Assembly (NCBI GenBank): GCA_016286385.1
Contig: JAEESO010000020.1
Span: 1-43,937, forward strand
Origin: Bacteroidales bacterium
GTDB taxonomy: Bacteria; Bacteroidota; Bacteroidia; Bacteroidales; UBA932
DNA: 43,937 nucleotides
Direction: 5' to 3'
Positions 14,035-22,258 of this stretch are shown here, piece by piece. The translations under genes and the position numbers were made by a program. The notes under the pieces were generated by a model that made no database searches, was not told the origin of the DNA, and saw nothing but the letters and a program-made list of their open reading frames with translations. Within the stretch, counting starts at the first letter, position 1; each line of letters begins with the position of its first letter.

Positions 14035-16722
14035 ATGATATGCCTTACCATCATACTGTGTCTGCTGACGGCCGTGCCGCGATTTGTAAACTACTCCGCG
14101 GCAGACGGCTTGCCGTCCAACACCGTCTATGCTATAACGCAGGACACTGACGGAGTACTATGGGTAGGCACCCGGAACGGCCTGGCCAGTTTTGACGGCT
14201 CCCGCTTCAAAAGCCACAAGGAATACGGAAGGGTGAATGCCCTTGCGGTGGATATGGAAGGCCGATTATGGGTTGGGACCACGGAAGGGCTGACGGTGAT
14301 GCCCGATCAAGTCGGGCATGACGGTAGTGCGGTCGGGCAAGACGGAGGGCCGGTCCGCGCCCTTTACGCCGACAAAGAGGGGTTTGTATGGGCCACGGTG
14401 GGAGACACGCTCCTTCTGAAACTATCCTACCACGGCGGCATCCGTGAGGAAGCCCGCTGCTTCTACGACAAAAGGGACCACGAAGGAGATTATCCCTATT
14501 TCCAGATTTACGAGGCATCTGACGGGAAACTCTGGATTGCCGGACGCCTGGTCCACAACCAATACGTTGAAGACCGGAAGAACCCTCAGGTCACACTCAC
14601 CCATTGGGAAGGATTGCTCTGCAACGGCAGTTACGCGGAAAAGGGCGGGAAACTCTACTCCTTCGAAGATCACACCTCACTCCTTCACACCTATGAAGCG
14701 GGAGTGCCTATTCCCATCGGCCGCCTTCCCATATCTCACGCAAGGCTTCTTACGGACCGCAGCGGAAACCTTTGGGCAGCCGGGTCCTACGGCCTTGGGC
14801 TGGTGAACACTAAGAAGCCGGAAGATACAAAGGTCTATAAAACCGCATCCAACGAACTCTACTGCATATTTGAAGACCGCCAGGGCAATATCTGGGCGGG
14901 CGGCGACAACGGCCTCTCAGTGCTATCTTCTGCCTTACAACATGTGAGAGTTGTCTCCACCGCCCAGGTATCTGCCCTTATGGAAGACCATAACGGGAAA
15001 CTGTGGATTGGGACGGCCCAGGAAAGGGTATCGGCCCTCTACGAAGACAGCGCCGGCACCGTTTACGTGGGCCTTTGGAACAACACCGGCTGGGAGGTGT
15101 GGAAGGACGGGAAAAAGGCGTACAAGGACCGCCTCACAGGTGAGCTTCCCAAGGAGCAGACGGAAGCCCGGCACCTTGACGGAGCCAACTGGATATCGGA
15201 CTTCCTGGAAGACAATGAAGGCCGATTCTGGGTTGTCACCTGGGAAGGCGTGGGCCTCAATGAATGGGACCGGAAAGCCCGCCGGAGCCTTCCGCCTCAC
15301 TGGCTGAGCCCGTTCCGCTATCCATCGGCACAGGCAGATTCCAACATTTATCTGAGTTCAAGGCTTGGAAGCAGGCTCATAGAGGATGCTCGCGGCAACC
15401 TTGTCTACGCCACCACCGAGGCCGGGCTCAATGTCATAGACCGTAAAACAGGCCTTGTCACAAAGTACTACAAAGGCAATTCCTCCATCCCCGACGACTA
15501 CGTCACGGACCTCTGTCTAACCCCTAGCGGTGCCATCTGGGCCGCCACCCGCAGCGGGCTGTGGAGCCCTTCCGGCAACCATTTCCTTGACGGGATGCTG
15601 GTGCAGTGCGTGGAGGCCGATGAAAAAGGCCGTCTCTGGGCCGGGACGGAGGACGGGCTGTGGTTTGTGGACACGGACGGCAGCACGGGACGTGTTCCAA
15701 AAGAACTGGGATTCCCCTCAGACATATATGGAGAGAGAGTTTCCTGCCACCTTTCCGGCGGCTTCCTGGCCTTTGGAGGCGCAGCCGGAGCGGCCTCTTT
15801 CCACCCCGACAGCCTACTTTCCATCAAGGCCTCAGGGAATCTCCCGCTGGAGAGCCTCATCCGCCACAGGTACCGCCTGAACGGCGGAGACTGGACGGAA
15901 GGGCGTTTTATCGGCCTGCCGGAAAACATCCGTCCCGGGCGCTACGTCCTCCAGGAGCAGAGTTCCGATATCTTTGGCCGATGGGACCGTGGCGAAACTA
16001 AGGAGAAAACTCTCCGCGTTCCGCAGCCCCTCTGGCTCAGATGGCCATTCCTTCTTCTTTATGCGCTCCTTCTTACCGGCATAGTGTGGACGGTTCTCCG
16101 CCTCAGGGAAAGGCGTCTTCTTGTGAAAGAACTTGAGATGAGAAACCGCCTTTTCTCCATCATTTCCCACGACCTGAGGAATCCCATTTCCGGAAGCAGG
16201 CTGCTTTCCCGCCAGCTCCTTGAACGCCTTCCGGAACTGCCTCCGGAGAAGCTCAGGGAAGGACTTGAGAAACTGGCGGTATCGGCCGATAACACATCCT
16301 CCCTTCTGGAAAACCTGCTCCTATGGTCACTGAACCAGAAAGGGATGCTGGAGCCGGTGATGCGTGAAGAGGACCTCACGGCGCTTGCCGCGGAAGCTAT
16401 CGGCACTCTCCAGAACGGGGAAGTGATTTCCGTTGACATTCCTTCCGGCCTTACCGTGAAAACGGACCGGAATATGCTCCTCACCTGCCTCCGGAACCTC
16501 CTTGAAAACGCCCTGAAGGCTAGTCCGGAGGGAGTAACCCTCAAGGCCCGCGGGAAAAGGATAATTATTGCCGATAACGGCCCGGGCATAAGGGAAGAGG
16601 ATCCCCACTGGGGCCACGGCCTTGGTCTTATGATAACCAAGGAACTTCTGGACAAGCTTGGAGCCGGAATGAAAATGCAAAACAGGCCCGAAGGAGGCCT
16701 TGAAATAACCATCGACCTATGA
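14035..16722 (+). CDS. Two-component sensor kinase with beta-propeller sensor (Reg_prop/Y_Y_Y)
   Basis: An 895-residue membrane histidine kinase. A short signal/anchor (MICLTIILCLLTAVP) leads into periplasmic Reg_prop repeats (LPSNTVYAITQDTDGVLWVG, VNALAVDMEGRLWVGTTEG, and others to about 560) and a Y_Y_Y-like domain (about 590-660, LIRHRYRLNGGDWTEGRFIG). One transmembrane segment at about 665-688 precedes the cytoplasmic kinase: H box FSIISHDLRNPISG with His712, N box RNLLENALKASPEG, G1 DNGPGI, G2 GHGLGL. Unlike hybrid two-component proteins common in Bacteroidota, it has no receiver or AraC domain. Its receiver is the next gene, which overlaps it by 4 nt. The signal is unknown; the neighbourhood contains no polysaccharide-utilisation genes. 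Confidence 0.92.
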   Translation: MICLTIILCLLTAVPRFVNYSAADGLPSNTVYAITQDTDGVLWVGTRNGLASFDGSRFKSHKEYGRVNALAVDMEGRLWVGTTEGLTVMPDQVGHDGSAVGQDGGPVRALYADKEGFVWATVGDTLLLKLSYHGGIREEARCFYDKRDHEGDYPYFQIYEASDGKLWIAGRLVHNQYVEDRKNPQVTLTHWEGLLCNGSYAEKGGKLYSFEDHTSLLHTYEAGVPIPIGRLPISHARLLTDRSGNLWAAGSYGLGLVNTKKPEDTKVYKTASNELYCIFEDRQGNIWAGGDNGLSVLSSALQHVRVVSTAQVSALMEDHNGKLWIGTAQERVSALYEDSAGTVYVGLWNNTGWEVWKDGKKAYKDRLTGELPKEQTEARHLDGANWISDFLEDNEGRFWVVTWEGVGLNEWDRKARRSLPPHWLSPFRYPSAQADSNIYLSSRLGSRLIEDARGNLVYATTEAGLNVIDRKTGLVTKYYKGNSSIPDDYVTDLCLTPSGAIWAATRSGLWSPSGNHFLDGMLVQCVEADEKGRLWAGTEDGLWFVDTDGSTGRVPKELGFPSDIYGERVSCHLSGGFLAFGGAAGAASFHPDSLLSIKASGNLPLESLIRHRYRLNGGDWTEGRFIGLPENIRPGRYVLQEQSSDIFGRWDRGETKEKTLRVPQPLWLRWPFLLLYALLLTGIVWTVLRLRERRLLVKELEMRNRLFSIISHDLRNPISGSRLLSRQLLERLPELPPEKLREGLEKLAVSADNTSSLLENLLLWSLNQKGMLEPVMREEDLTALAAEAIGTLQNGEVISVDIPSGLTVKTDRNMLLTCLRNLLENALKASPEGVTLKARGKRIIIADNGPGIREEDPHWGHGLGLMITKELLDKLGAGMKMQNRPEGGLEITIDL

Positions 16723-17372
16723 TTAATGTCCTTCTCATTGAAGATTCCGCCGTATTTGTAATGGGGCTTAAACTTGCCCTTGGCGCCAATCCCTCCTTCG
16801 GGAGCATTGAATCCGTGGCTTCTCCGGGGGCTGCCGTGGCCTACCTCAACGCCCACCCTGAAACTGACATTGCAGTGGTGGACATAACGCTGGAGTCGGA
16901 GACCGACGGCCTCACGCTTCTTGGTATCCTTCGGGACGCTTTTCCCGGCGTAAAGGCCCTTGTGCTCTCACATTACAAGATTCCGTCATACATCCTCAGG
17001 GCCATCACTTCCGGGGCCTGCGCATACCTTGCCAAGGACTCCTCTCCGGAATCAATAGTGGAAGCCATCATGGATGTGGCCGCCGGCAAGTGCCTGTTCT
17101 TTGGAGAGACCATCGACTCCGGAAAGATTCTCCGCAGCTTCGGTGGCAAGGAGAACCTCAAGGCACGGAAGCCGCAGGGACTCACGCCCCGGGAACTGGA
17201 AGTTCTGCAGCTGACTTCTTCCGGCTACAGCAACGTCCAGATTGCATCGGCCCTTGAAATCTCAATAAACACCGTAGACAGCTACAAGGAGCGCATCAAG
17301 GGAAAATTCGGCCTTGACAGCATTGTGGAATGCGTTGCCACTGCCGCCGCCAAGGGAATTGTCACTGTGTGA
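16719..17372 (+). CDS. LuxR/NarL-type response regulator
   Basis: A 217-residue protein. The receiver domain (1-120) has acidic pair E8/D9, phosphoacceptor Asp55 (AVVDITLES) and Lys107 (AKDSS). The C-terminal LuxR helix-turn-helix (about 152-210) reads LTPRELEVLQLTSSGYSNVQ and then INTVDSYKERIKGKFG. ATG overlaps the kinase stop (ATGA), so kinase and regulator form one translationally coupled pair. Its 3' end overlaps the convergent phosphatase gene by 11 nt. Confidence 0.93.
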   Translation: MINVLLIEDSAVFVMGLKLALGANPSFGSIESVASPGAAVAYLNAHPETDIAVVDITLESETDGLTLLGILRDAFPGVKALVLSHYKIPSYILRAITSGACAYLAKDSSPESIVEAIMDVAAGKCLFFGETIDSGKILRSFGGKENLKARKPQGLTPRELEVLQLTSSGYSNVQIASALEISINTVDSYKERIKGKFGLDSIVECVATAAAKGIVTV

Positions 17373-18087
17373 GGATGGAGAATTCCACGCGGGCGCGGGC
17401 CATATCCCGCTGGAATTCCGGGGAGGTCTGGAGGCGGGAGTAACCCATGCTGGCAACGGGGCGGCTGGCGTCAACATCACTCTGCCAGTGGCAGCCGGAG
17501 ATCACCCTGCTCTCGCCGGACTGCCAGGCGCGGGCAAAGACGGCCTCGGCCGATTCCGGATTAATCTGAGCCATCAGAAGGGCGCAGGCCCAGGCACGGA
17601 TGGTGTGGCCGGAAGGGTAGGAGCCCTCCGTTGCTAGCCATTCGTCGTCCTGAGGGAAGATTGAGGGCTCCTGAAAGTATGCAAAAGGCCTTGTGCGGAA
17701 ATAGTACGCCTTGGGGCGGAAACGGATGTTCTCTATGGTTGTGATGCCTCTTGTAAGGACCTCATATATGGCGGGAGTCTCCTCCTTTGATATCTTAAGG
17801 CCGAAAGGCTCTCCAAGAATGACAAGCGTTGTGTCAATGTTCCAGACGGCGTCACGGACAGCCATCTGAAGGCGGGAAGGGTCCTTCCTCTGCTGTTTTC
17901 CCCACATATACCGGATTATATCATAGTCAAAGCCGGGGCTTGGATCTGCCGGCGGAGCAGGCAGCACCTTCACAACGTCCGGCATTTCATCCTCCGGGAG
18001 ATATGGCTCAATGGTCTGCGCCCAAAGGCTGGGGCCGATGAAGCAGAGCAGCAAAAAAAGAAAAAAGCGTTTCATAAGAGTATTCAT
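17362..18087 (-). CDS. Class A acid phosphatase / PAP2-family phosphatase
   Basis: A 241-residue exported phosphatase. A signal peptide (MKRFFLFLLLCFIGPSLWA after a short lead) precedes the three acid-phosphatase motifs: K126...RP (KAYYFRTRP, 126-134), PSGH (158-161) and SRxxxxxHxxxD (S193, R194, H200, D204). It removes phosphate from phosphomonoesters or lipid phosphates in the periplasm. The ATG at 18087 overlaps the acyltransferase stop by 4 nt; the internal ATG at 18075 gives a shorter signal. The AbrB-acyltransferase-phosphatase order suggests an envelope lipid or glycan modification operon (inference). Confidence 0.88.
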   Translation of the reverse strand: MNTLMKRFFLFLLLCFIGPSLWAQTIEPYLPEDEMPDVVKVLPAPPADPSPGFDYDIIRYMWGKQQRKDPSRLQMAVRDAVWNIDTTLVILGEPFGLKISKEETPAIYEVLTRGITTIENIRFRPKAYYFRTRPFAYFQEPSIFPQDDEWLATEGSYPSGHTIRAWACALLMAQINPESAEAVFARAWQSGESRVISGCHWQSDVDASRPVASMGYSRLQTSPEFQRDMARARVEFSILTQ

Positions 18088-19184
18088 TTCTTTTCACCCA
18101 GCACACACCAGCGGATAAGCGGGATGCGGCGGATTATCTCATAAAGGAGCGGAGACAAGGTGAAAACCGCCACGGCAAGGATAAGGTACATTGCCACCGG
18201 AGGCAGCTGAGTGTAGGTTTTCATCATATAGCCAAACGCCGCAACGGGAAGATAATGGACAATGTATATCCCGTAACTTGAGCGGGTCATATAGCCGGAA
18301 AAGGCGTTTGTGCAGTTCCAGCGGGCCTGGAACAGCCCCATCATGGCAAGGCACATAAGCCAGCCGTAAATGCTGTTAAGGGGGCTTCCAAGGTACTCCG
18401 GAGAGGTGTTATCCTGCCCGAAGGTGGTGCCGATGAGAACGCTGCCGGCTATAACTGCCGATACCATCAGGGGAATCCAGGCCTTCCCCACCTTTTCCTG
18501 AACTTCGTCGTGAGAGAACACAAAGTATCCAAGGAGGAACGGAACCAGGTAGAAAAGGGGCTTGTACAGGTTCAGAAGGCCATCGGCCGATTCCGGACGG
18601 GGGTTCCGGATAAGAGTCTGCTCTCCTGCCCAGAAAAGCACGCCCAGCATGACGATCCAGACGATATTGGCCTTTCCGCACCAGGACCAGAACCGGTCTT
18701 TCCGGTCCAGCGCCCTAACAATCAGAAGCACTATGCAAAGCAGCCACAGCACCTGGATGAACCACAGAGGGCCCGTGCCGCTCACTGCCATAATCATATA
18801 TTTTGCCACTGCCGGAACACCGTCAAAGACGCCCTGCCTCTGGGCTACCACCGTGTTGAAGTATCCCACCATCCAATGGAAAACAAAAAGGCCGATAGTT
18901 CCCGGCACCAGAAGTTTCCGGGTACGCGCCTTGAACCACTCCTTTGCGGAATACTTGTCCAGGGCATACCTGGCGCTGATTCCCGCAAGGATAAAAAGAA
19001 GCGGCATGAAGAACGGGTACAGGATGTACATCACAACATCCTGGTACTGCGGGACATCCGGATACTCTCCAAATCCCCCAATTCCGCCAAAGACGCCCTT
19101 ATTGTTGTAGAAGTAAATGACGTGGTACAGAAGTACCAGAAGTACGGTTACCCACCGCAGATTGTCTATCCAATGCTTTCTCAT
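18084..19184 (-). CDS. Membrane acyltransferase (Acyltransferase_3 family)
   Basis: A 366-residue integral membrane protein with about ten hydrophobic segments. The start MRKHWIDNLRWVTVLLVLLYHVIYFY has the family's early Arg and the catalytic-type His in the first membrane helix (YHVIYF). The family transfers acyl groups to extracytoplasmic carbohydrates (OpgC, OafA types) or similar acceptors. It overlaps both neighbours by 4 nt (AbrB-type gene upstream, phosphatase downstream). The acceptor is not predictable. Confidence 0.87.
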   Translation of the reverse strand: MRKHWIDNLRWVTVLLVLLYHVIYFYNNKGVFGGIGGFGEYPDVPQYQDVVMYILYPFFMPLLFILAGISARYALDKYSAKEWFKARTRKLLVPGTIGLFVFHWMVGYFNTVVAQRQGVFDGVPAVAKYMIMAVSGTGPLWFIQVLWLLCIVLLIVRALDRKDRFWSWCGKANIVWIVMLGVLFWAGEQTLIRNPRPESADGLLNLYKPLFYLVPFLLGYFVFSHDEVQEKVGKAWIPLMVSAVIAGSVLIGTTFGQDNTSPEYLGSPLNSIYGWLMCLAMMGLFQARWNCTNAFSGYMTRSSYGIYIVHYLPVAAFGYMMKTYTQLPPVAMYLILAVAVFTLSPLLYEIIRRIPLIRWCVLGEKK

Positions 19185-19390
19185 TTTGTAAGACCCTCCA
19201 TGGTCTGGTCTATTACGCTTTGGAAAATATCTGTCTTCAACAGTGCCATTCCTTTCTGGTCTCCAAGCATTAGCAGGGCATCCCCCGGCTTGATATTGTA
19301 CACTGTACGGGCCTCTTTGGGTATAACTATCTGGCCCTTGTCACCCACCTTCACTACTCCGAAGATGTATTTGCCTTCATTATCCTGCAT
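19181..19390 (-). CDS. AbrB/MazE/SpoVT-type DNA-binding protein
   Basis: A 69-residue swapped-hairpin DNA-binding protein: YIFGVVKVGDKGQIVIPKEA then RTVYNIKPGDALLMLGDQKG, with a short helix after it. The ATG at 19390 (MQDNEGKY) is preceded by TATATTTG and a leader of about 25 nt; the longer open frame runs back into tandem repeats and is not coding. There is no MazF-like toxin next to it, so it is more likely a transition-state-type regulator, perhaps of its own operon with the acyltransferase and phosphatase. Confidence 0.85.
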   Translation of the reverse strand: MQDNEGKYIFGVVKVGDKGQIVIPKEARTVYNIKPGDALLMLGDQKGMALLKTDIFQSVIDQTMEGLTK

Positions 19391-19474
19391 TGTGTTAAAA
19401 GTTAGAATTTTCCCACAAATATAACAAATAATCCACTCCCACGCAAAAAAAAATAATGAGTTCGGCACACCAGC

Positions 19475-19573
19475 GGGCGAGGCTGGCAATGCTATGACAC
19501 AAGAATGAGGCACTAACGAGCGAGGCTGGCAATGCTATGACACAAGAATGAGGCACTAACGGGCGAGGCTGGC
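19475..19573. repeat. 43-bp tandem repeat, 2.3 copies, in a 423-bp gene-free stretch
   Basis: Units 19475-19517 and 19518-19560 differ at one base, and a third copy begins at 19561 and breaks off after about 13-15 bases. The unit starts GGGCGAGGCTGGC. Further GGGCGAGG copies follow at 19583 and 19658, and an inverted one at 19685-19692. TTGGGCGAGG (19656-19665) and CCTCGCCCAA (19685-19694) can pair around 19 nt. The rest of 19391-19813 holds the AbrB-gene leader at its left end and a terminator at its right end. I see no gene in it. Confidence 0.85.
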
Positions 19574-19767
19574 AAGTCTTTTGGGCGAGGCTGGATTTTA
19601 CGCCACCAACCACGCCCACTAAATTTGCCATCTAGCATGCTGTATGGCCGTTCACTTGGGCGAGGATGGCCACAAATAATCCAACCTCGCCCAAATATGC
19701 GCTGGACCAGGTCCACAGACCACGGCGCCCCAACAACTCAAGTCGCGTACCCAACACCACACAAAAA

Positions 19768-19795
19768 ACAGCCCGCGGAGTGAACTGCGGGCTGT
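19768..19795 (-). terminator. Terminator of the Ig-repeat lipoprotein gene
   Basis: ACAGCCCGC (19768-19776) pairs with GCGGGCTGT (19787-19795); on the minus strand the stem is followed by TTTTTTG. It lies 19 nt after the stop of the gene at 19814..22177. Confidence 0.9.
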
Positions 19796-19813
19796 AATTT
19801 CAAATGGCGGGGG

Positions 19814-22177
19814 TTAATCCTTGACGGGACGGACAGACCTGCCTTCGCAGCGAGGGACGAGAGCCTTGTCCAAGTAGCCGTTGGCAAAGTCAACGGCGTT
19901 TGCCGTTCCACCGTCTCCTGTAGCAGTCCAGTAACTTCCGTAAGTAGTCTTACCGGAGAGCGTGGTCTTGTCATACCAGCCTCCAGCAGGAAGGAATATG
20001 CTCTTGCCGTTGGGGCCGGTCACCAGCATTCCATTGACTCCATTCTGGGTTTTCCAAGTCCACGTGCAGTTCTCACGCAGCTCCTTGAACTCTTTGAACG
20101 TAGGAGTGCGCCAACCATTGCCGAGATTGGCGGTTGCGGCGTCATCCTCGGCCTCCAGCACAGTCTTGCCATCGCCCTGAACAGGGGTGGTATCATACTT
20201 TGCATACACTATGATTCCGTCGCCATAATTTGTTGCCGGATACTTGTAGTTGGACGAGCTATAGTTTGATTTAGGTGAAGTCTCTCCCCAGGCAAAATAA
20301 TCTCCGTAATCCTCCGGTTTGGAGGCGCCTACGTTCATTGAGCGCCATTTCAGACCACTTGGAAGTCCAAGGTCTACATAGTCTTCACCTCCACCGGAAG
20401 AACCGCCTCCCGTGACGGTGATATGGCAGGTATCATAGATATAGGCATTGTCCTTGCACCGGACGGTGACGGTGGCTTCGCAGGCCTGCAGGCCCGTCAC
20501 CATACCGTTCGTGTCTATATACAGTTTGCTGGACTGGACATTGCTGCTCCATACCACGCCTTTTTCCGTAGCGTTTTCCGGCAGAACTGTAGCTATAAGC
20601 TGGAACTGCTGGTTGACATTCAACTGAAGTTCGTGCACATTGAGCGTGACCGACTCTACATGTATGGCGCTTCCGGAGGATATAACCGTAACGTCACAGG
20701 TGGCAGTCATATCTCCCGCGTGGGCCGTAAGCGTGGCCTCGCCTACCGCCATGCCCGTGACCTTGGCCGTGGTCTTGGAAGTCATCTGCACCTTGGCGAT
20801 GCTGGAATTTGAAGACTCCCAATAGATGGTAACCTCTGCATCGGAAGGGTCAAGAACCAGCGTCAGGTCCTTCTCGTCATTCAGCTCAAGTGTCACGGAA
20901 GGGGGATCGATAGACACTCTGTCAAGAGTGGAAGATCCGCCGCCGCCACCATTGGTGACAGTCACCTGGCACGATGCCTGTACGCTGGGATACATCACGC
21001 TGATTACAGTAACCGTTGTTGAGCCGACGGACTGTGCGGTAAGTTCACCGTTTCCGTCCACACTTACGATTCTGTTATCCATCACGCTCCAATTCAAGGT
21101 CTTGTCTGTGGCGTTTTCCGGCAAAACCGTGGCTATAAGCTGAGCCTTCTGGCCCACGGTCATATTGAGCTGAGTATGGTCAAGCGTTATGGACGTCACC
21201 GGCACAGTAGCCGCACCGCCTGTGACTGTTACCTCGCAGGTTGCGGTTTTGCCGCCGGCATAAGCCGTAACCGTGGCCTTGCCATTAGCCAGGCCCTGAA
21301 TCTTGGCCTGAGTGTCATTAATGGCGCCCATCGCAAGAATCTCCGGTTTGTCACATTTCCATTCAACATTCACTTTTGCGCCGGAAGGTTTCATGACCGC
21401 CGTCAGCACCTGCTCCTCATTTACGGCAAGGGTTACGGGCGCAGGATCAATGACCAGGCTTTCAATTGTTGCATCTCCACCGCCACCGGATACCACAGTC
21501 ACCTTGCACTCGGCCTTGGCTGTTCCAAGATATGCAGTAATTGTGGCTTCACCCAGATCCCTTCCGGTTACACGGCCGCCTTTATAGGTAACGCCGTCTA
21601 CCACAGCGTCTTTATCTATTACAACCGCAACATCCGGATTTGAGCTCACCCAGAGAGCGTTCTTGTCGGTGACATTTTCCGGCAGAATCTTCACTATCTC
21701 CAGCTGCTCGCTGAGACCGGTGACAAGGGTAATCTCCGTCTTGTTGAGAGTGATTGACGTTGCTTCTACCTTTCCGTCTCCGCCGTTTCCGCCGTTGTCA
21801 TCGGCCTTCTTCTTAACGATAACCTTGCAAGTGGCCGATTTATCGCCAACCTTGGCAGTGATGGTGGTCTCACCCTCCTTGAGGGCAGTCACCTCGCCGG
21901 CCGGCATATTGATTCCGACAACATCAGGGACTTCAGTTCCTTTCACACTTGCCACATCGGGAGAAGAGCTGGTCCAGGTAACGACCTTAGTATCGCCTTT
22001 AAAAGGATCTACGGTAGCTATAAGATTAAGGGTTTCTCCAACGGTCATTTCCACCTGGGTCTGGTCCAGTTTGATGGAATTGACGGAGTTCAGGAACTGG
22101 TTAATTTCTTCCTGCGTACAGGCCGATAAGGCCAGCATCGCAATTGCCGCTATGGCTGAAAAGAATTTCTTAGTCAT
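19814..22177 (-). CDS. Lipoprotein with six bacterial Ig-like (BIG2) repeats
   Basis: A 787-residue surface-type lipoprotein (MTKKFFSAIAAIAMLALSAC, Cys20). Six BIG2 repeats start near residues 31, 138, 235, 330, 418 and 510, each with a pattern like ITLDHTQLNMTVGQKAQLIA and ending in a cell-surface TCxVTV strand. Gly/Ser-rich linkers separate them. The last 185 residues are a Fibrobacter-paralogous-type/DUF1566-like domain (DYVDLGLPSGLKWRSMNVGA, WGETSPKSNYSSSNYKYPAT, NLGNGWRTPTFKEFKELREN). Such proteins are displayed on the surface; the ligand is unknown. Internal repeats could recombine and change the domain number. The membrane LuxR gene just upstream may control it. Confidence 0.9.
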   Translation of the reverse strand: MTKKFFSAIAAIAMLALSACTQEEINQFLNSVNSIKLDQTQVEMTVGETLNLIATVDPFKGDTKVVTWTSSSPDVASVKGTEVPDVVGINMPAGEVTALKEGETTITAKVGDKSATCKVIVKKKADDNGGNGGDGKVEATSITLNKTEITLVTGLSEQLEIVKILPENVTDKNALWVSSNPDVAVVIDKDAVVDGVTYKGGRVTGRDLGEATITAYLGTAKAECKVTVVSGGGGDATIESLVIDPAPVTLAVNEEQVLTAVMKPSGAKVNVEWKCDKPEILAMGAINDTQAKIQGLANGKATVTAYAGGKTATCEVTVTGGAATVPVTSITLDHTQLNMTVGQKAQLIATVLPENATDKTLNWSVMDNRIVSVDGNGELTAQSVGSTTVTVISVMYPSVQASCQVTVTNGGGGGSSTLDRVSIDPPSVTLELNDEKDLTLVLDPSDAEVTIYWESSNSSIAKVQMTSKTTAKVTGMAVGEATLTAHAGDMTATCDVTVISSGSAIHVESVTLNVHELQLNVNQQFQLIATVLPENATEKGVVWSSNVQSSKLYIDTNGMVTGLQACEATVTVRCKDNAYIYDTCHITVTGGGSSGGGEDYVDLGLPSGLKWRSMNVGASKPEDYGDYFAWGETSPKSNYSSSNYKYPATNYGDGIIVYAKYDTTPVQGDGKTVLEAEDDAATANLGNGWRTPTFKEFKELRENCTWTWKTQNGVNGMLVTGPNGKSIFLPAGGWYDKTTLSGKTTYGSYWTATGDGGTANAVDFANGYLDKALVPRCEGRSVRPVKD

Positions 22178-22258
22178 ATTGTTGGTTATAGTGTTAAATC
22201 CTTCGATTGGCGAATATCGGCAAAAAGGATTTTAATACTATAGTACAAAAGCACTATT

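Noticed and set aside
12497..19390. Toxin-antitoxin assignment for the DUF1016 gene or the AbrB/MazE-like gene
   Set aside because: No toxin-like partner is adjacent to either; the AbrB-type gene is coupled to an acyltransferase.
18510..19424. A 304-codon open frame on the plus strand, opposite the acyltransferase
   Set aside because: Antisense to a well-supported membrane protein; no recognisable sequence.
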